Assembly: GCA_963989245.1 (NCBI GenBank)
Contig: OZ022345.1
Span: forward strand, 25,305,347 to 25,369,346
From: Nansenia antarctica
Taxonomy: Eukaryota; Chordata; Actinopteri; Argentiniformes; Microstomatidae
Direction: 5' to 3'
Length of the DNA: 64,000 nucleotides
In this document: piece by piece, positions 1-9,859 of the stretch
Position numbering within the stretch: the first letter of the stretch is position 1
Layout: every line of letters starts with the position of its first letter
The notes under the pieces: model-generated
The model's database searches: none
Told to the model about the DNA's origin: nothing
The model's input: only the letters and a program-made list of their open reading frames with translations
Program-made: the position numbers and the translations under genes

Positions 1-1
1 G

Positions 2-2035
2 CAAGAAGAAATGATCGAATTAATACCACTGAAAGGCCAAACACGGGGGGAGGACATATGTGAGGCTGTGCTGAAGTGTTTAAATGACAATGGAATAAAC
101 ACCAACCACCTGATTTCAGTGGCTACAGATGGGGCGCCCAGTATGAGAGGATCACAAAAGGGGTTTGTGACTTTACTACAGAAAGCGTTGGGTCGAAATC
201 TGCTTGCATTTCACTGCATCTTGCACCAAGAAGCACTGTGTGCACAAACATTCCCGCCGGAGTGTATGGAGGTGATGAAACTTGTCATCGAGATGGTGAA
301 CAAGGTAATTGAGATGCCTCAGGAAGGAACACAGCAAGCAGGAGATACTGGTGACCTTTTACCGCGGCGCAGTGGAGAGCATCCTCACCTACGGCATCTG
401 TAACTGGTTCTCCAGCTGCACAACAGCGGAGAGAAATGCGCTACAGAGAGTCGTGAGAACAGCACAGAAGATCACCGGCGCCCCCCTCCCCTCTCTGGAA
501 GAGCTGTACAACACACGCTGTCTCAGGAAGGCCTCCAAGATCTCCAGGGACCCGACCCACCCTGGGCACGTACACTTTACCAGGCTGCCCTCGAAAAGGC
601 GATTCAGGACCCTTGCCGCTAAGACAAACAGACTGAAGAACAGCTTCTACCACAGGGCCGTCCAGGCCCTGAACACAGCAAAGACCTAAGTTCTGGGCCC
701 TGGACAGTCTGGACGGATTGATGGCAGCTGCTGGACTGAAAAAATCAGGTGTAGTGCTGAGGCACAAACATGTACATTTCAAGCCTGCAAACTGTGACAC
801 TTTAAATAACGTGAAACAATACTATTGTGCAATATGACAACCCTAGTCGTCTATCTGTACAGTATAGTACAGTGGATTGTGTACATAGCCTTTATTTATG
901 TAAACCAGCTCCTTCCCTTCTTGTGATTTTTTTAAATTTTTTTTTTTTTTTTCCTTTCCTAACACCAGGGGAGCCACCCCTCCTACATTTCGTTGTTTGG
1001 TACCTGTACTGTAGCAATGACAATAAAGTCCATTCATTCATTCAATTGCAAAAGCATTAAACCACCGTCAGTTCCGTGCATTTCTAGATGAAGTTGACAG
1101 CGAATATTCCGATCTCCTGCTACACAACAAAGTCCGATGGCTGTCCAGGGGTGAGGTTTTGCGTCGCTTTGTTGCTTGTTTAGAACACATGAAAACATTC
1201 CTGAAAAGCAAAGACCTGAACTACCCGCAACTGGAAGATACCGAGTGGCTGGAAAAACTGCACTTTATGGTGGATATGACAAGTCACCTAAACATGCTGA
1301 ATAAAAGTCTCCAGGGGCGGGGAAACACTGCACTGCAAATGCTGGAAGCTGTTTTGTCATTCGAGCGCAAGCTGACTGTATTCGCCAGAGATGTACAGCG
1401 AGGCACGCTCTCTCACTTCCCCTCCCTGAGAGAGTTCAAAGAAGCCCATCACGATCACACACTCAACGGTGATTATTTATAAGGTGCGATCGTTGATATG
1501 CAAACTGCATTTGGGAGCAGATTTAGCGAGTTCCGAAAGGAAAAAATGTCACTATCTTTCCCTGTCACACCCCTGGAGATTGACAGGGAAATTGAACACA
1601 TTCCCAGGAGTAAATCAAGCTGACCTTGAAATGGAAATGGCCGATATAGCTGACAAAAATGTATGGGTGTCCAAGTTCAAAAGTCTGACAGCCGAGCTTG
1701 AAGACGTCACTCGCCAGAAAGCCCAGCTTGCCCAAAGCCACAAATGGAGCGAAATTGAAAGCCTCCCAAAACCCGAGAAACTTGTGTTTGAAACATGGAA
1801 TGCTCTTCCTGACAGTTATAGGAACATGAAGAAATGTGCATTTGGAGTATTATCCATATTTGGATCAACATACCTGTGCGAGCAGATATTCTCAAACATG
1901 AACTACATCAAATCCAAATACCGCACCCGCCTCACAGATGAGAGCTTGCAGTCCTGCGTGAAGATTAAAGTTACATCTTACATGCCCGATGTTGAGAAGC
2001 TGTCCAGTGATGTCCGAAAACAGAAGTCACATTAA
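2..2035 (+). pseudogene. hAT transposase (GTF2IRD2/ZBED-like), broken
   Basis: Two separated parts encode one hAT-type transposase. Part 1 (to 311) has the VATDGAPSMRGSQKG motif around the second catalytic Asp and the AFHCILHQEALC motif (conserved C/H). Part 2 (1049-2035) continues with ALNHRQFRAFLDEVDSEY, then VRWLSRGEVLRRF (conserved Trp) and ends with the hAT dimerisation region (FGSTYLCEQIFSNMNYIKSKYR). Breaks: a LINE inserted after codon N-K-V-I, a stop near 1480 and a frame change near 1605-1622. The resemblance to GTF2IRD2 and ZBED5/SCAND3-type domesticated transposases is family knowledge; this copy looks like an ordinary dead transposon gene. The N-terminal BED finger and first Asp are outside the window. 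Confidence 0.85.
312..1043 (+). mobile_element. 5'-truncated LINE (L2-group) fragment inside the hAT transposase
   Basis: It encodes the C-terminus of a LINE reverse transcriptase protein (FYRGAVESILTYGICNWFSS through the NSFYHRAVQALN region, stop near 687), a 3' UTR with a T-rich stretch, and a tail of CATTC repeats after caataaagtc. The 5-bp sequence aattg flanks it on both sides (307-311 and 1044-1048). Removing the insert restores the hAT reading frame. The same LINE family recurs at 35709-38000, where residues FYRGAVESILTYGICNWFSS are also present. Confidence 0.9.
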
Positions 2036-2980
2036 AGAACACAATCCTGTCATAGGCACATATTTAGTAACAAATTGCCTGTTTTTATAAAGTGATTTCA
2101 TATTTTTGTCAATATATATTTGGAATGACACATAGGGATATTATTGTGTTTTGTTGCTCAGGTCCGAGGATGGCTGCGTTGTGTTGTGCGTGTCAAAAGA
2201 GAAGAGGATGCTGCTGTGTTTTACCCTTGACTAGCAGTTCTGTTCAGTTCACTTCACTTCAGTTCTAGCACTGACTTACTTGGCATTGGCGGAAAACTAA
2301 AGAGAAGAGGATAATGTAGAGAAATTGAACTTAAACTGTATTATTTAAATGTAATATACTTGCTGCTGTTTTATTTTTTATAATTGCAGGCTGCGTTTTA
2401 ACTGCAGGCTGCGTTTTATTGCACTGTTTGCCCAGATAAGGGGGAAAAGAGAAGAGGATTGTATTGTATTCGACTTATATGTTGTATTCGTATTGTATTA
2501 TTGAGGGTTGAAGAGGACTGCATTTTATTCCATGGGGAGGTCTGAAATTACAGGAGGCCTATTATGCACGTTCCATTTATTTTATTTTTTTTTATCCTCA
2601 AAATAAAAATGACATCAAAAATTTGATTTCTTTATTGTATTTCTATAATTTCATCAATGCAACGAAACATAATACATTAATATTGTAATGGAAGTTAAAC
2701 TTAAAGCACCGTCGTACAGCAGAGTAGTCACGTGGTGCGTCATTCTCTCCAGGATGCGCTGCAGCGAAAATAAACATTTAATCATGAATGCTCATTATGT
2801 ATTTGTAGCCTACCTAGTCATTTAGTAGGCTAATATAGCTAATATAGACACTTACAGCATGTGTTGCCTTCATTATAAGGCTTATATAAGGCTTTTATTT
2901 TTTTGCGAGTCCAGACAGATTTGTTTTTAGTTTTTTTGGTCCAATATGGCTCTTTCAACATTTTGGGTTGCCGACCCCTG

Positions 2981-3043
2981 GTCTAGGGGTATGATTCTCG
3001 CTTAGGGTGCGAGAGGTCCCGGGTTTAAATCCCGGAAGAGCCC
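2981..3043 (+). pseudogene. tRNA-Pro (AGG), 5' end removed by hAT insertion
   Basis: These 63 nt equal positions 10-72 of the tRNA-Pro found at 3770, 4572 and 5375. The anticodon loop ttagggt gives AGG. The missing first nine bases (ggctcgttg in the sister copies) are replaced by the hAT terminus, which cuts the A box. The T arm reads gggtttaaatccc, with a T in place of the usual C of TTC. The other half presumably remains upstream of the transposon. Confidence 0.9.
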
Positions 3044-3212
3044 AGTGACTAAACCTTTCACCAGCTGGGACCACCAAATGGAAGTACTTTGGCTCAATGC
3101 TTCAACAGATCTTGCCTCGGGTCACTGCAATATTCCATGTTCAAAAACTGCTTTGACACGTCCTGGCTTTAAAGATCCGGTGGGAAGCGCTACTGGTTCA
3201 AAGTGAGCGCAT

Positions 3213-3294
3213 GACGAGGTGACCGAGTGGTTAAGGCGATGGACTGCTAATCCATTGTGCTCTGCATGCGTGGGTTCGAATCCCATCCTCGTCG
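3213..3294 (+). tRNA. tRNA-Ser (GCT)
   Basis: 82 nt with the long variable arm of tRNA-Ser, anticodon GCT in ggactgctaatcc, acceptor gacgagg pairing with cctcgtc and G discriminator. Box B is ggttcgaatcc. Position 10 is A instead of the G of the sister copies (ggtgaccgag), and the variable arm has tgcatgcg instead of tgcacgcg. No strong T-run follows immediately; a T6 lies downstream near 3308-3313. Confidence 0.9.
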
Positions 3295-3564
3295 CACAGC
3301 CTTACTGTTTTTTCCGCTTGACAGCCCCGTTGGAACACCTTGTCAACAGAGGAGGTGGTGGAGAAACAATGCAAAGCATCCGAAACGTCTTTTGTAGAGC
3401 ACATTCAAATGGGACGTCATCGAATAGCTTCTTTGAGTGCGGAAACTGCTTCAATATGGAAGGCACAGGCGTTGTTGGAAGCCACGCTATCAACGAGCCT
3501 GCGGTGTCAGGCCAACACTTTTGGAACTGCAGGCATGGGCCCCTTGGGAAAAGGTTCGCTTACT

Positions 3565-3636
3565 TGCATTGGCCGGGAATCGAACCCGGGTCAACTGCTT
3601 GGAAGGCAGCTATGCTCACCACTATACCACCAAAGC
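3565..3636 (-). tRNA. tRNA-Gly (TCC)
   Basis: Read on the minus strand it starts gctttggtggtatagtggtg, has anticodon TCC in a CTTCCAA loop, box B ggttcgattcc, and an A discriminator. The acceptor has one T-T mismatch at the third pair compared with the usual GCGTTGG/CCAACGC. A TTTT terminator follows downstream (aaaagg at about 3550 on the plus strand). Confidence 0.9.
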
Positions 3637-3769
3637 ATTCATGACATGAGGATGGACCGCAAAAATGATATATCACGGCTTAATAAAAGTCCCTTCTTTA
3701 GGCCTTTCAGGCGGACACTTCTCCCAACCTGAGGCTCCGTTGCGGGGGAGGGGAACGCTATCTTCAGTC

Positions 3770-3841
3770 GGCTCGTTGGTCTAGGGATATGATTCTCGCT
3801 TCGGGTGCGAGGGGTCCCGGGTTCAAATCCGGGACGAGCCC
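3770..3841 (+). tRNA. tRNA-Pro (CGG)
   Basis: 72 nt, acceptor ggctcgt pairing with acgagcc, anticodon loop ttcgggt giving CGG, box B ggttcaaatcc. It is the only CGG copy; its three sisters read AGG. The A box differs slightly (ctagggatatg instead of ctaggggtatg). Confidence 0.93.
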
Positions 3842-4010
3842 TTTGACTAAACCTTTCACCAGCTGGGACCACCAAATGGAAGTGCTTTGGCTCAATGCTT
3901 CAACAGATCTTGCCTCGGGTCACTGCAAAAATCCATGTTCAAAAACTGCTTTGACACATCCTGGCTTTAAAGATCCGGTGGAAAGCGCTACTGGTTCAAA
4001 GTGTGCGCAT

Positions 4011-4092
4011 GACGAGGTGGCCGAGTGGTTAAGGCGATGGACTGCTAATCCATTGTGCTCTGCACGCGTGGGTTCGAATCCCATTCTCGTCG
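4011..4092 (+). tRNA. tRNA-Ser (GCT)
   Basis: 82 nt, anticodon GCT, intact A box (tggccgagtgg) and B box (ggttcgaatcc). The 3' acceptor strand reads tctcgtc, giving one G-U pair. A T5 terminator follows (gcctttttccg) about 17 nt downstream. Confidence 0.93.
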
Positions 4093-4366
4093 CAAGGCGT
4101 TACTGCCTTTTTCCGCTTGACAGCCCCGTTGGAACACCTTGTCAACAGAGGAGGTGCTGGTGAAGAAACAATGCAAAGCATCCGGAACGTCTTTCGTAGA
4201 GCACATTCAAATGGGACGTCATCGAATAGCTTCTTTGAGTGTGGAAGCTGCTTCAATATGGAAGGCACAGGCGTTGTTGGAAGCCATGCTATCAACGAGC
4301 CTGCAGTGTCAGGCCAGCACTTTTGGAACTGCAGGCATGGGCCCCTTGGGAAAAGGTTCGATTACT

Positions 4367-4438
4367 TGCATTGGCCGGGAATCAAACCCGGGTCAACTGC
4401 TTGGAAGGCAGCTATGCTCACCACTATACCACCAAAGC
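4367..4438 (-). tRNA. tRNA-Gly (TCC), possibly weakened
   Basis: Same gene as the copy at 3565, anticodon TCC. The T loop reads ggtttgattcc, so the invariant C56 of TTC is changed to T. This weakens box B and the D-loop contact. It may be a decaying copy. Confidence 0.8.
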
Positions 4439-4571
4439 ACTCACGACATGAAGATGGACCGCAACAATGATATATCACGGCTTAATAAAAGTCCCTTCTT
4501 TAGGCCTTTCAGGCGGACACTTCTCCCAACCTGAGGCTCTGTTGCGGGGGAGGGGAACGCTATCTTCAGTC

Positions 4572-4643
4572 GGCTCGTTGGTCTAGGGGTATGATTCTTG
4601 CTTAGGGTGCGAGAGGTCCCGGGTTCAAATCCCGGACGAGCCC
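4572..4643 (+). tRNA. tRNA-Pro (AGG)
   Basis: 72 nt, anticodon AGG in loop ttagggt, acceptor ggctcgt/acgagcc intact, box B ggttcaaatcc. One anticodon-stem position is T (cttgc for ctcgc), giving a G-U pair with the opposite strand. Confidence 0.92.
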
Positions 4644-4812
4644 ATTGACTAAACCTTTCACCAGCTTGGACCACCAAATGGAAGTGCTTTGGCTCAATGC
4701 TTCAACAGATCTTGCCTCGGGTCACTGCAAAAATCCATGTTCAAAAACTGCTTTGACACGTCCTGGCTTTAAAGATCCGGTGGAAAGCGCTACTGGTTCA
4801 AAGTGTGCGCAT

Positions 4813-4894
4813 GAAGAGGTGGCCGAGTGGTTAAGGCGATGGACTGCTAATCCATTGTGCTCTGCACGCGTGGGTTCGAATCCCATCCTCGTCG
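4813..4894 (+). tRNA. tRNA-Ser (GCT), one acceptor mismatch
   Basis: 82 nt, anticodon GCT. The 5' acceptor strand is gaagagg where the sister genes have gacgagg, so the third pair is A-G. A and B boxes are intact and a T5 run follows (gcctttttccg). Confidence 0.88.
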
Positions 4895-5168
4895 CAAGGC
4901 CTTACTGCCTTTTTCCGCTTGACAGCCCCGTTGGAACACCTTGTCAACAGAGGAGGTGGTGGTGAAGAAACAATGCAAAGCATCCGGAACGTCTTTCGTA
5001 GAGCACATTCAAATGGGACATCATCGAGTAGCTTCTTTGAGTGAGGAAACTAATTCAATATGGAAGGCACAGGCGTTGTTGGAAGCCACGCTATCAACGA
5101 GCCTGCAGTGTCAGGCCAGCACTTTTGGAATTGCAGGCATGGGCCCCTTGGGAAAAGGTTCGCTTACT

Positions 5169-5240
5169 TGCATTGGTCGGGAATCCAACCCGGGTCAACT
5201 GCTTGGAAGGCAGCTATGCTCACCACTATACCACCAATGG
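5169..5240 (-). pseudogene. tRNA-Gly (TCC), degenerate
   Basis: Minus-strand copy with anticodon TCC. The acceptor 5' strand is ccattgg (first pair C-C mismatch) and the T loop reads ggttggattcc, losing the invariant C56. Three changes at conserved positions suggest a dead copy. Confidence 0.75.
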
Positions 5241-5374
5241 ATTCATGACATGAGGATGGACCGCAACAATGATATATCACGGCTTAATAAAAGTCCCTTC
5301 TTTAGGCCTTTCAGGGCGGACACTTCTCCCAACCTGAGGCTCTGTTGCGGGGGAGGGGAACGCTTTCTTCAGAA

Positions 5375-5446
5375 GGCTCGTTTGTCTAGGGCTATGATTC
5401 TCGCTTAGGGTGTGAGAGGTCCCGGGTTCAAATCCCGGAGGAGCCC
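5375..5446 (+). tRNA. tRNA-Pro (AGG), weakened copy
   Basis: 72 nt with anticodon AGG. Changes from the sister genes: ggctcgtttgtc (position 9 G to T), agggcta for aggggta in the A box, tgtgag in the anticodon stem and ggaggagcc in the acceptor. These accumulate at paired or promoter positions, so it may be a pseudogene. Confidence 0.7.
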
Positions 5447-5615
5447 TTTAACTAAACCTTTCACCATTTGGGACCACCAAATGGAAGTGCTTTGGCTCAA
5501 TGCTTCAACAGATCTTGCCTCGGGTCGCTGCAAAATTCCATGTTCAAAAACTGCTTTGACACGTCCTGGCTTTAAAGATCCGGTGGAAAGCGCTACTGGT
5601 TCAAAGTGAGCGCAT

Positions 5616-5697
5616 GACGAGGTGGCCGAGTGGTTAAGGCGATGGACTGCTAATTTATTGTGCTCTGCACGCGTGGGTTCGAATCCCATCCTCGTCG
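5616..5697 (+). tRNA. tRNA-Ser (GCT)
   Basis: 82 nt, anticodon GCT. The 3' anticodon stem is ttta instead of tcca, turning two pairs into G-U. Acceptor stem, A box and B box are intact. A T5 run follows about 16 nt downstream (gctttttccg). Confidence 0.88.
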
Positions 5698-5961
5698 CAC
5701 AGCGTTACTGCTTTTTCCGCTTGACAGCCCCGTTGGAACACTGTGTCAACAGAGGATTTGGTGGTGGAGAAACAATGCAAAGCATCCGGAACGTCTTTCG
5801 TAGAGCACATTCAAATGGGACGTCATCGAATAGCTTCTTTGAGTGAGGAAACTGCCTCAATATGGAAGGCACAGGCGTTGTTGGAAGCCACGCTATCAAC
5901 GAGCCGGCTGGCTTTAAGGCCATGGACCAGAATTCTCTTGCCCAAATTCAGCAGACATCGA

Positions 5962-5980
5962 AGCATCGGGACATCAGTGG
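5962..5980 (+). pseudogene. Relic of tRNA-Gly (GCC) 5' end
   Basis: The segment gcatcgggacatcagtgg resembles the first 18-19 nt of the two tRNA-Gly-GCC genes downstream (gcattggtggttcagtgg). It is preceded by the same 5' flank (ttcagcagacat..aa). The rest of the gene is absent. Confidence 0.5.
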
Positions 5981-6082
5981 GAAATTGAAAATGAAACAAT
6001 TGGAAACAACCCAGGTGAACTATGTCAACAACCAATACATTTCAATATCCAATCTTCAAGGCCAAGTTCAGCAGACATCTAA

Positions 6083-6153
6083 GCATTGGTGGTTCACTGG
6101 TAGAATTCTCGCCTGCCACGCGGGTGGCCCGGTTTCGATTCCCGGCCAATGCA
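6083..6153 (+). tRNA. tRNA-Gly (GCC)
   Basis: 71 nt starting gcattggtggttcactgg, anticodon GCC in ctgccac, closing acceptor ccaatgc and A discriminator. The D loop has cactgg for cagtgg, and the T arm reads cggtttcgattccc, one base off the usual gggttcgattccc. The 5' flank caagttcagcagacatctaa is shared with the next copy. Confidence 0.85.
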
Positions 6154-6238
6154 TGAACCCACCATTAGGACAATTCAAAGAACAGATATCAACTAAGTAA
6201 ACATCTATTATTCAAGGTCAATTTCAGCAAACATCTGA

Positions 6239-6309
6239 GCATTGGTTGTTCAGTGGTAGAATTCTCGCCTGCCACGCGGCAAGCCCGGGTTCGATTCCTG
6301 GCCAATGCA
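6239..6309 (+). tRNA. tRNA-Gly (GCC)
   Basis: 71 nt, anticodon GCC, box A tggttgttcagtgg and box B ggttcgattcc. The T stem has cctgg for cccgg. The spacing from the preceding copy is 156 bp start to start, with conserved 5' flank (cagcaaacatctga). Confidence 0.87.
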
Positions 6310-6736
6310 TGAACACTTCTTTAGGAAAACAGATATCAACTCAGTAAACATCTATTCTTCAACGTCAAATTCGTTGCACACATGTAACCCCTGCCTTATG
6401 GGCGGGGCCTGAGTTCTATTTTAAATAAGTGGCGGTATTACCTGTAATAATAAACTATTCAAATTATGACGATCGGTGCCTCCATTAACTATGTGGAAGT
6501 ATTTTAAATAGGACTTCCTTTTTAATCCTTTTAATGTATTTATGTTTTAAGATATCATATGAATTGCCTATTACCTGTTTATGACACAACACAGTGGCTT
6601 TAAATGCAAATACCAAAGGGTATATATTTATTTACTAAATGGTAAATTTAAAGTGTTGGTAGTCAATTATAATGTTATACAAAGTCAATAGACAATATTC
6701 ACAATACAATGTCAACAGACAATATCACAATAAAAA
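6310..6736. other. Intergenic, no gene seen
   Basis: AT-rich sequence. The start tgtaacccctgccttatggg at about 6381 could be the edge of a degraded LTR, but no partner end was found. An A-run (aataaaaaaaag) abuts the next LINE. Confidence 0.4.
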
Positions 6737-8546
6737 AAAGATAAATTTGTTAAACTAGCAGCACATGTGTTAATGTATCCTCTTGCAGATTTATTTAATT
6801 TGTCAATTTCTACCTGCTCAATTCCCTCAATGTGGAAATGTGCCCGTGTTACCCCTATTTTCAAGAACGGAAATGTAACTGACATGAATAATTATCGCCC
6901 AATTTCAATTATTTGTTTCACTGCAAAAGTTTTTGAGAAACTGATTTACAATCAACTGTCTCACTACCTTAATTTATTTGATATTCTTTCACCATTTCAA
7001 TCTGGGTTTAGACCCAACTTCTCAACTACTTCTGCTCTCCTCAAGTTTACTAGTGATGTTTTCTCATCCTGTGACAAAGACCAACTGACTGGTGCCATCT
7101 TCATCGATCTATCTAAAGCTTTTGATTTGATTGATCATTATCTTCTTCTTGATAAGTTGTACTCCATTGGTTTTTCTCAGAAGGCTCTTTTTTGGTTTAA
7201 TGCATATTTGCATAATCGCCGTCAATATGTTTCTTTACAGGGTTCTCAGTCAGATTACTTAATTGTGGACAAGGGTATTCCTCAGGGTTCTACTCTGGGA
7301 CCACTCCTCTTTTCTATATTTATTAATGATCTCCCTAAGTCTTGTTCTAACTCTGATATTCATCTTTATGCAGACGATACGGTTATCTATACTTCTCACA
7401 GAGATCTAACACAAATTCAAAGCTCCTTGCAATCAGATGTTGCATCTGTTCAGAACTGGTTCTTTAATAATAACCTTGTTCTGAATATGAACAAATCCTG
7501 TTGTATGGTGTTTGGTGCACATTATCGGCGTCCCCACCTCTTAGATTTAAATATTGTTTATGATGATGGTTCACCCCTAGAAAATGCTAAATTATTTAAA
7601 TATCTTGGTCTCTGGGTTGACCCTGAACTCTGTTTCAAGCCACACATTGATAATCTTGTTAAAAAATGGTTGCCTTGGTTCTTTATATCGTTCTATTGAT
7701 TGCTTTACTTTTGAAATCAGGAAAAGATTAGTTTCTCAGCTTATTTTACCAATTATTGATTATGCTGATATTGTGTACCAGGGTACCTCTGAGACCTGTC
7801 TTCGTCCCCTAAATGTCTTGTTCAACTCCCTCTGTCGTTTTGTTCTCAGATGTCATTATTTTACACACCACTGTCTAATGTATGATTCACTCAACTGGTT
7901 TTCACTTGAAGACAGAAGGCAATCCCATTGGTTACAATTTATTTATAAATGTATTTACTTTAAATATCCCATGTATTTAAAAGTTTACTTGGTCCCCCGT
8001 AGTTCTCCCTATCCACTCAGACAACATCAAAACCTCTTTTTCTGTGTTCCCAGATACCGAAAAAAACTAGGTCGTAATTCATTTGCCTACAAGGCCCCTA
8101 GTGACTGGAACAATCTCCCTTCCCCTTTAAGGTCCCTCACATCCTTTCAATCCTTTAAATCATCTTTACTTTCCTATTTAAAAAAGCCCTGCTTATGCTA
8201 TTAATTATGTGGGGGGTTTGGACCGGCTAGTTTTCAGGTTGTTCGTATCTGTATTTTCCTTAAATGTGCTTTCTGTTGTTGCCAATTTCGATTACTTGCT
8301 GATGTCTTCGGATAATTATATTATGTATGTATCTGACTGTTGCTTGTATATATTGCGGTTGGGTTGTAGTGGTGGGTTGTGGAGTGATGACGGGCTGTGT
8401 GTGTGAGTGTGTGTGTAGGTGCTTTGTATTGTTATTTGTTATGTGTTACGATTATGTTTGTATCGTCATGTGAGGACCCCCTCGAAAATGAGAAGATTCT
8501 TCTCAAGGGGCTTACCTCAAATAAACAATCTCAATCAATCTCAATC
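6737..8546 (+). mobile_element. 5'-truncated CR1/L2-group LINE
   Basis: It starts inside the reverse-transcriptase ORF (DKFVKLAAHVLMYPLADLFN..), carries a 3' UTR (8205-8515) and ends in caatctcaatcaatctcaatc after an aataaa. It has no endonuclease domain because of 5' truncation. The exact clade (Rex1, CR1 or L2) was not settled. Confidence 0.85.
6740..8204 (+). pseudogene. LINE reverse transcriptase, frameshifted
   Basis: The RT domain shows NYRPISIICFTAKVFEKLIY, the AFDLIDHYLLL segment (first catalytic Asp), GIPQGSTLGPLLFSIFINDL and the YADDTVIY catalytic box. The C-terminal domain (LINE-typical DYADIVYQGTSETCLRPLN and FAYKAPSDWNNLP) is in another frame. A small deletion near 7660 separates them (HIDNLVKK / CLGSLYRSI). 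The N-terminal endonuclease is missing. Non-functional copy. Confidence 0.88.
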
Positions 8547-9548
8547 ACATAACAAAATATAGGCTCAAAGCCTATTCCAATTCCTTTCAAGGAAATAAAT
8601 GTAATGTTTCCAATAAACTCAAAGTCAACTCAAAGGATTCACAATTGTACAATATATCATTCAGTAAAATAAAAAGGTGGGCCCACACTCACACACACAC
8701 GCACTCTGTAACTCAGTCCATTAACCAGTGTTACCGTTGCAGCTGACGGTGCTTGTGAGCGGGGGGCCTTGAAACTGTTATGGCCACTTCACTCGTCCAC
8801 ACGAGCCTAAAATAAAAGCTTGTGCGTGGTTCAGTACTCACGTAACCTCGTGGGGAACTCGTAGGTAAACGAGGGGTTTGAAAGATGGTGTAAAAAGAGG
8901 CAGAGATGAGGGGGATGAGGTCCAGCGCTCTCCCACGAGCGCAGGAGAATGATTGAAGGACACTAACGCGAAGATTCACTGGACGGTCTCGAGTTACCCC
9001 AGGCGATTGGAAACGGTCTCCTTGTCCACCGGAGAGCTTTCCTTTGGCTTGGTCTCTCGACTTCCAATTCTCTGGTAGCTTCAATGTGCACCAACATCCA
9101 AAGGAATAACTGTTCGTTGATTCCCGAAATGTTACACACAGCATATACAGGTCTTACTTCACTCGATGATGTCCTCAATCATTCTGACACGTTACTTAGT
9201 GCAACCTAACGCTATTAGTACAAAGTCCCGCCCCCTCTCTCTCAGCATACATTACAGTTGGCTAGCTCTTCCCGATGGACCAAGGAAATAAAGAAATGAA
9301 TGAATGACATAGCCAATGTGCGAACTCACATTAGAACTTGTAAACAAGTACACATTATAAACTTATAACAATGTTAATAACCGTGTACATAACCATGAAA
9401 TTATGCTTATTTATTAACCCTTTGTGATGTTCACTTTTTGGACCCTTTCGTAGTGTTCGGGTCCAGTTGACCCGGGACATCATTGGGGTTTTAAAAGCAC
9501 TTGTCTTAACATGGTGCTCCTAGTCCCAAGGGTGACCCATACAAGGGG
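8547..9548. other. Unassigned sequence, no gene seen
   Basis: It contains a short CA run near 8690 and a GC-box-like gtcccgccccc near 9224. The aaagaaatgaatgaatgac at about 9290 resembles the tail of a LINE. Open frames here are short and without a recognisable domain. An old LTR relic is possible, but paired ends were not found. Confidence 0.35.
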
Positions 9549-9859
9549 GTATCCGCTTGTTAAGTCGTGACGTATTTCCGGGGCCAACGTTGGCTGAGGC
9601 GCTGTCTTCGAAATGGCGAAATAATAATAATAATTAATTATATTTATATAGCGCTTTTCCGAGGCTCAAATACCCTGACAATATGGAGAAAACGGGAAAG
9701 TGCTGTGTCCCTTGTTGTATGAATAGATCCGAGTCTAAAAAACGATTAAACTGTCATTCTACCGCAGTAGTTCACAGGTACTCTGGTGCGGGGAATTTCT
9801 GATTTGGACTCGGAAATGGCTAAACGTCACTTTTGACGTCAGACTTAACAAGCGGATAC
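9549..9859 (+). mobile_element. Short inverted-repeat element with THAP-like remnant
   Basis: Terminal inverted repeats: 9549-9573 (gtatccgcttgttaagt then cgtgacgt) and the complement at 9836-9859, with one base indel. Between them lie an AAT-rich stretch with atatttatatagcgctttt (a fish SINE/LINE-tail-like segment) and a 39-codon frame (9683-9802). The frame reads CCVPCCMNRSESKK.., resembling the start of a THAP zinc finger. THAP domains are found in P- and ISL2EU/PIF-type transposases, so this looks like an internally deleted derivative of such an element. Target duplication is not clear. Confidence 0.6.

Larger units (their letters stand above)
1..2980 (+). mobile_element. hAT transposon, right part, decayed, with nested LINE
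   Basis: The stretch carries a broken hAT transposase and ends at 2965-2980 with gggttgccgacccctg, the complement of the CAGGGGTCGGCAACC terminus common in vertebrate hAT (Charlie-type) elements. The base after the end starts a tRNA-Pro gene at its tenth nucleotide, so the element sits inside that gene. The left end lies before the window. The 3' non-coding part (2036-2964) is AT-rich with recurring gagaagaggat motifs and no recognisable gene. The predicted 8-bp target duplication is gtctaggg (2981-2988); its partner should lie upstream of the window. Confidence 0.85.
2981..5905. repeat. Tandem tRNA-Pro/tRNA-Ser/tRNA-Gly repeat, about 800 bp unit, four copies
   Basis: Successive tRNA-Pro starts lie 798-803 bp apart (virtual 2972, then 3770, 4572, 5375). 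Each unit holds Pro(+), Ser-GCT(+) and Gly-TCC(-) in the same order, and the spacers are also conserved (for example the actaaacctttcacc segment after each Pro gene). The fourth unit stops at about 5905, before its Gly gene, at a junction with unrelated sequence. Spurious open frames in all frames arise from the repeat. Confidence 0.95.

Noticed and set aside
3219..5989. Frames such as MTEWLRRWTANPLCSACVGS that begin inside tRNA-Ser
   Set aside because: They translate tRNA genes and repeat spacers; identical shadows appear in each unit.
6381..9255. One large LTR element around the LINE at 6737-8546
   Set aside because: tgtaacccctgcc at 6381 and cattacag near 9250 looked like possible ends, but no repeated LTR or coding domains connect them.
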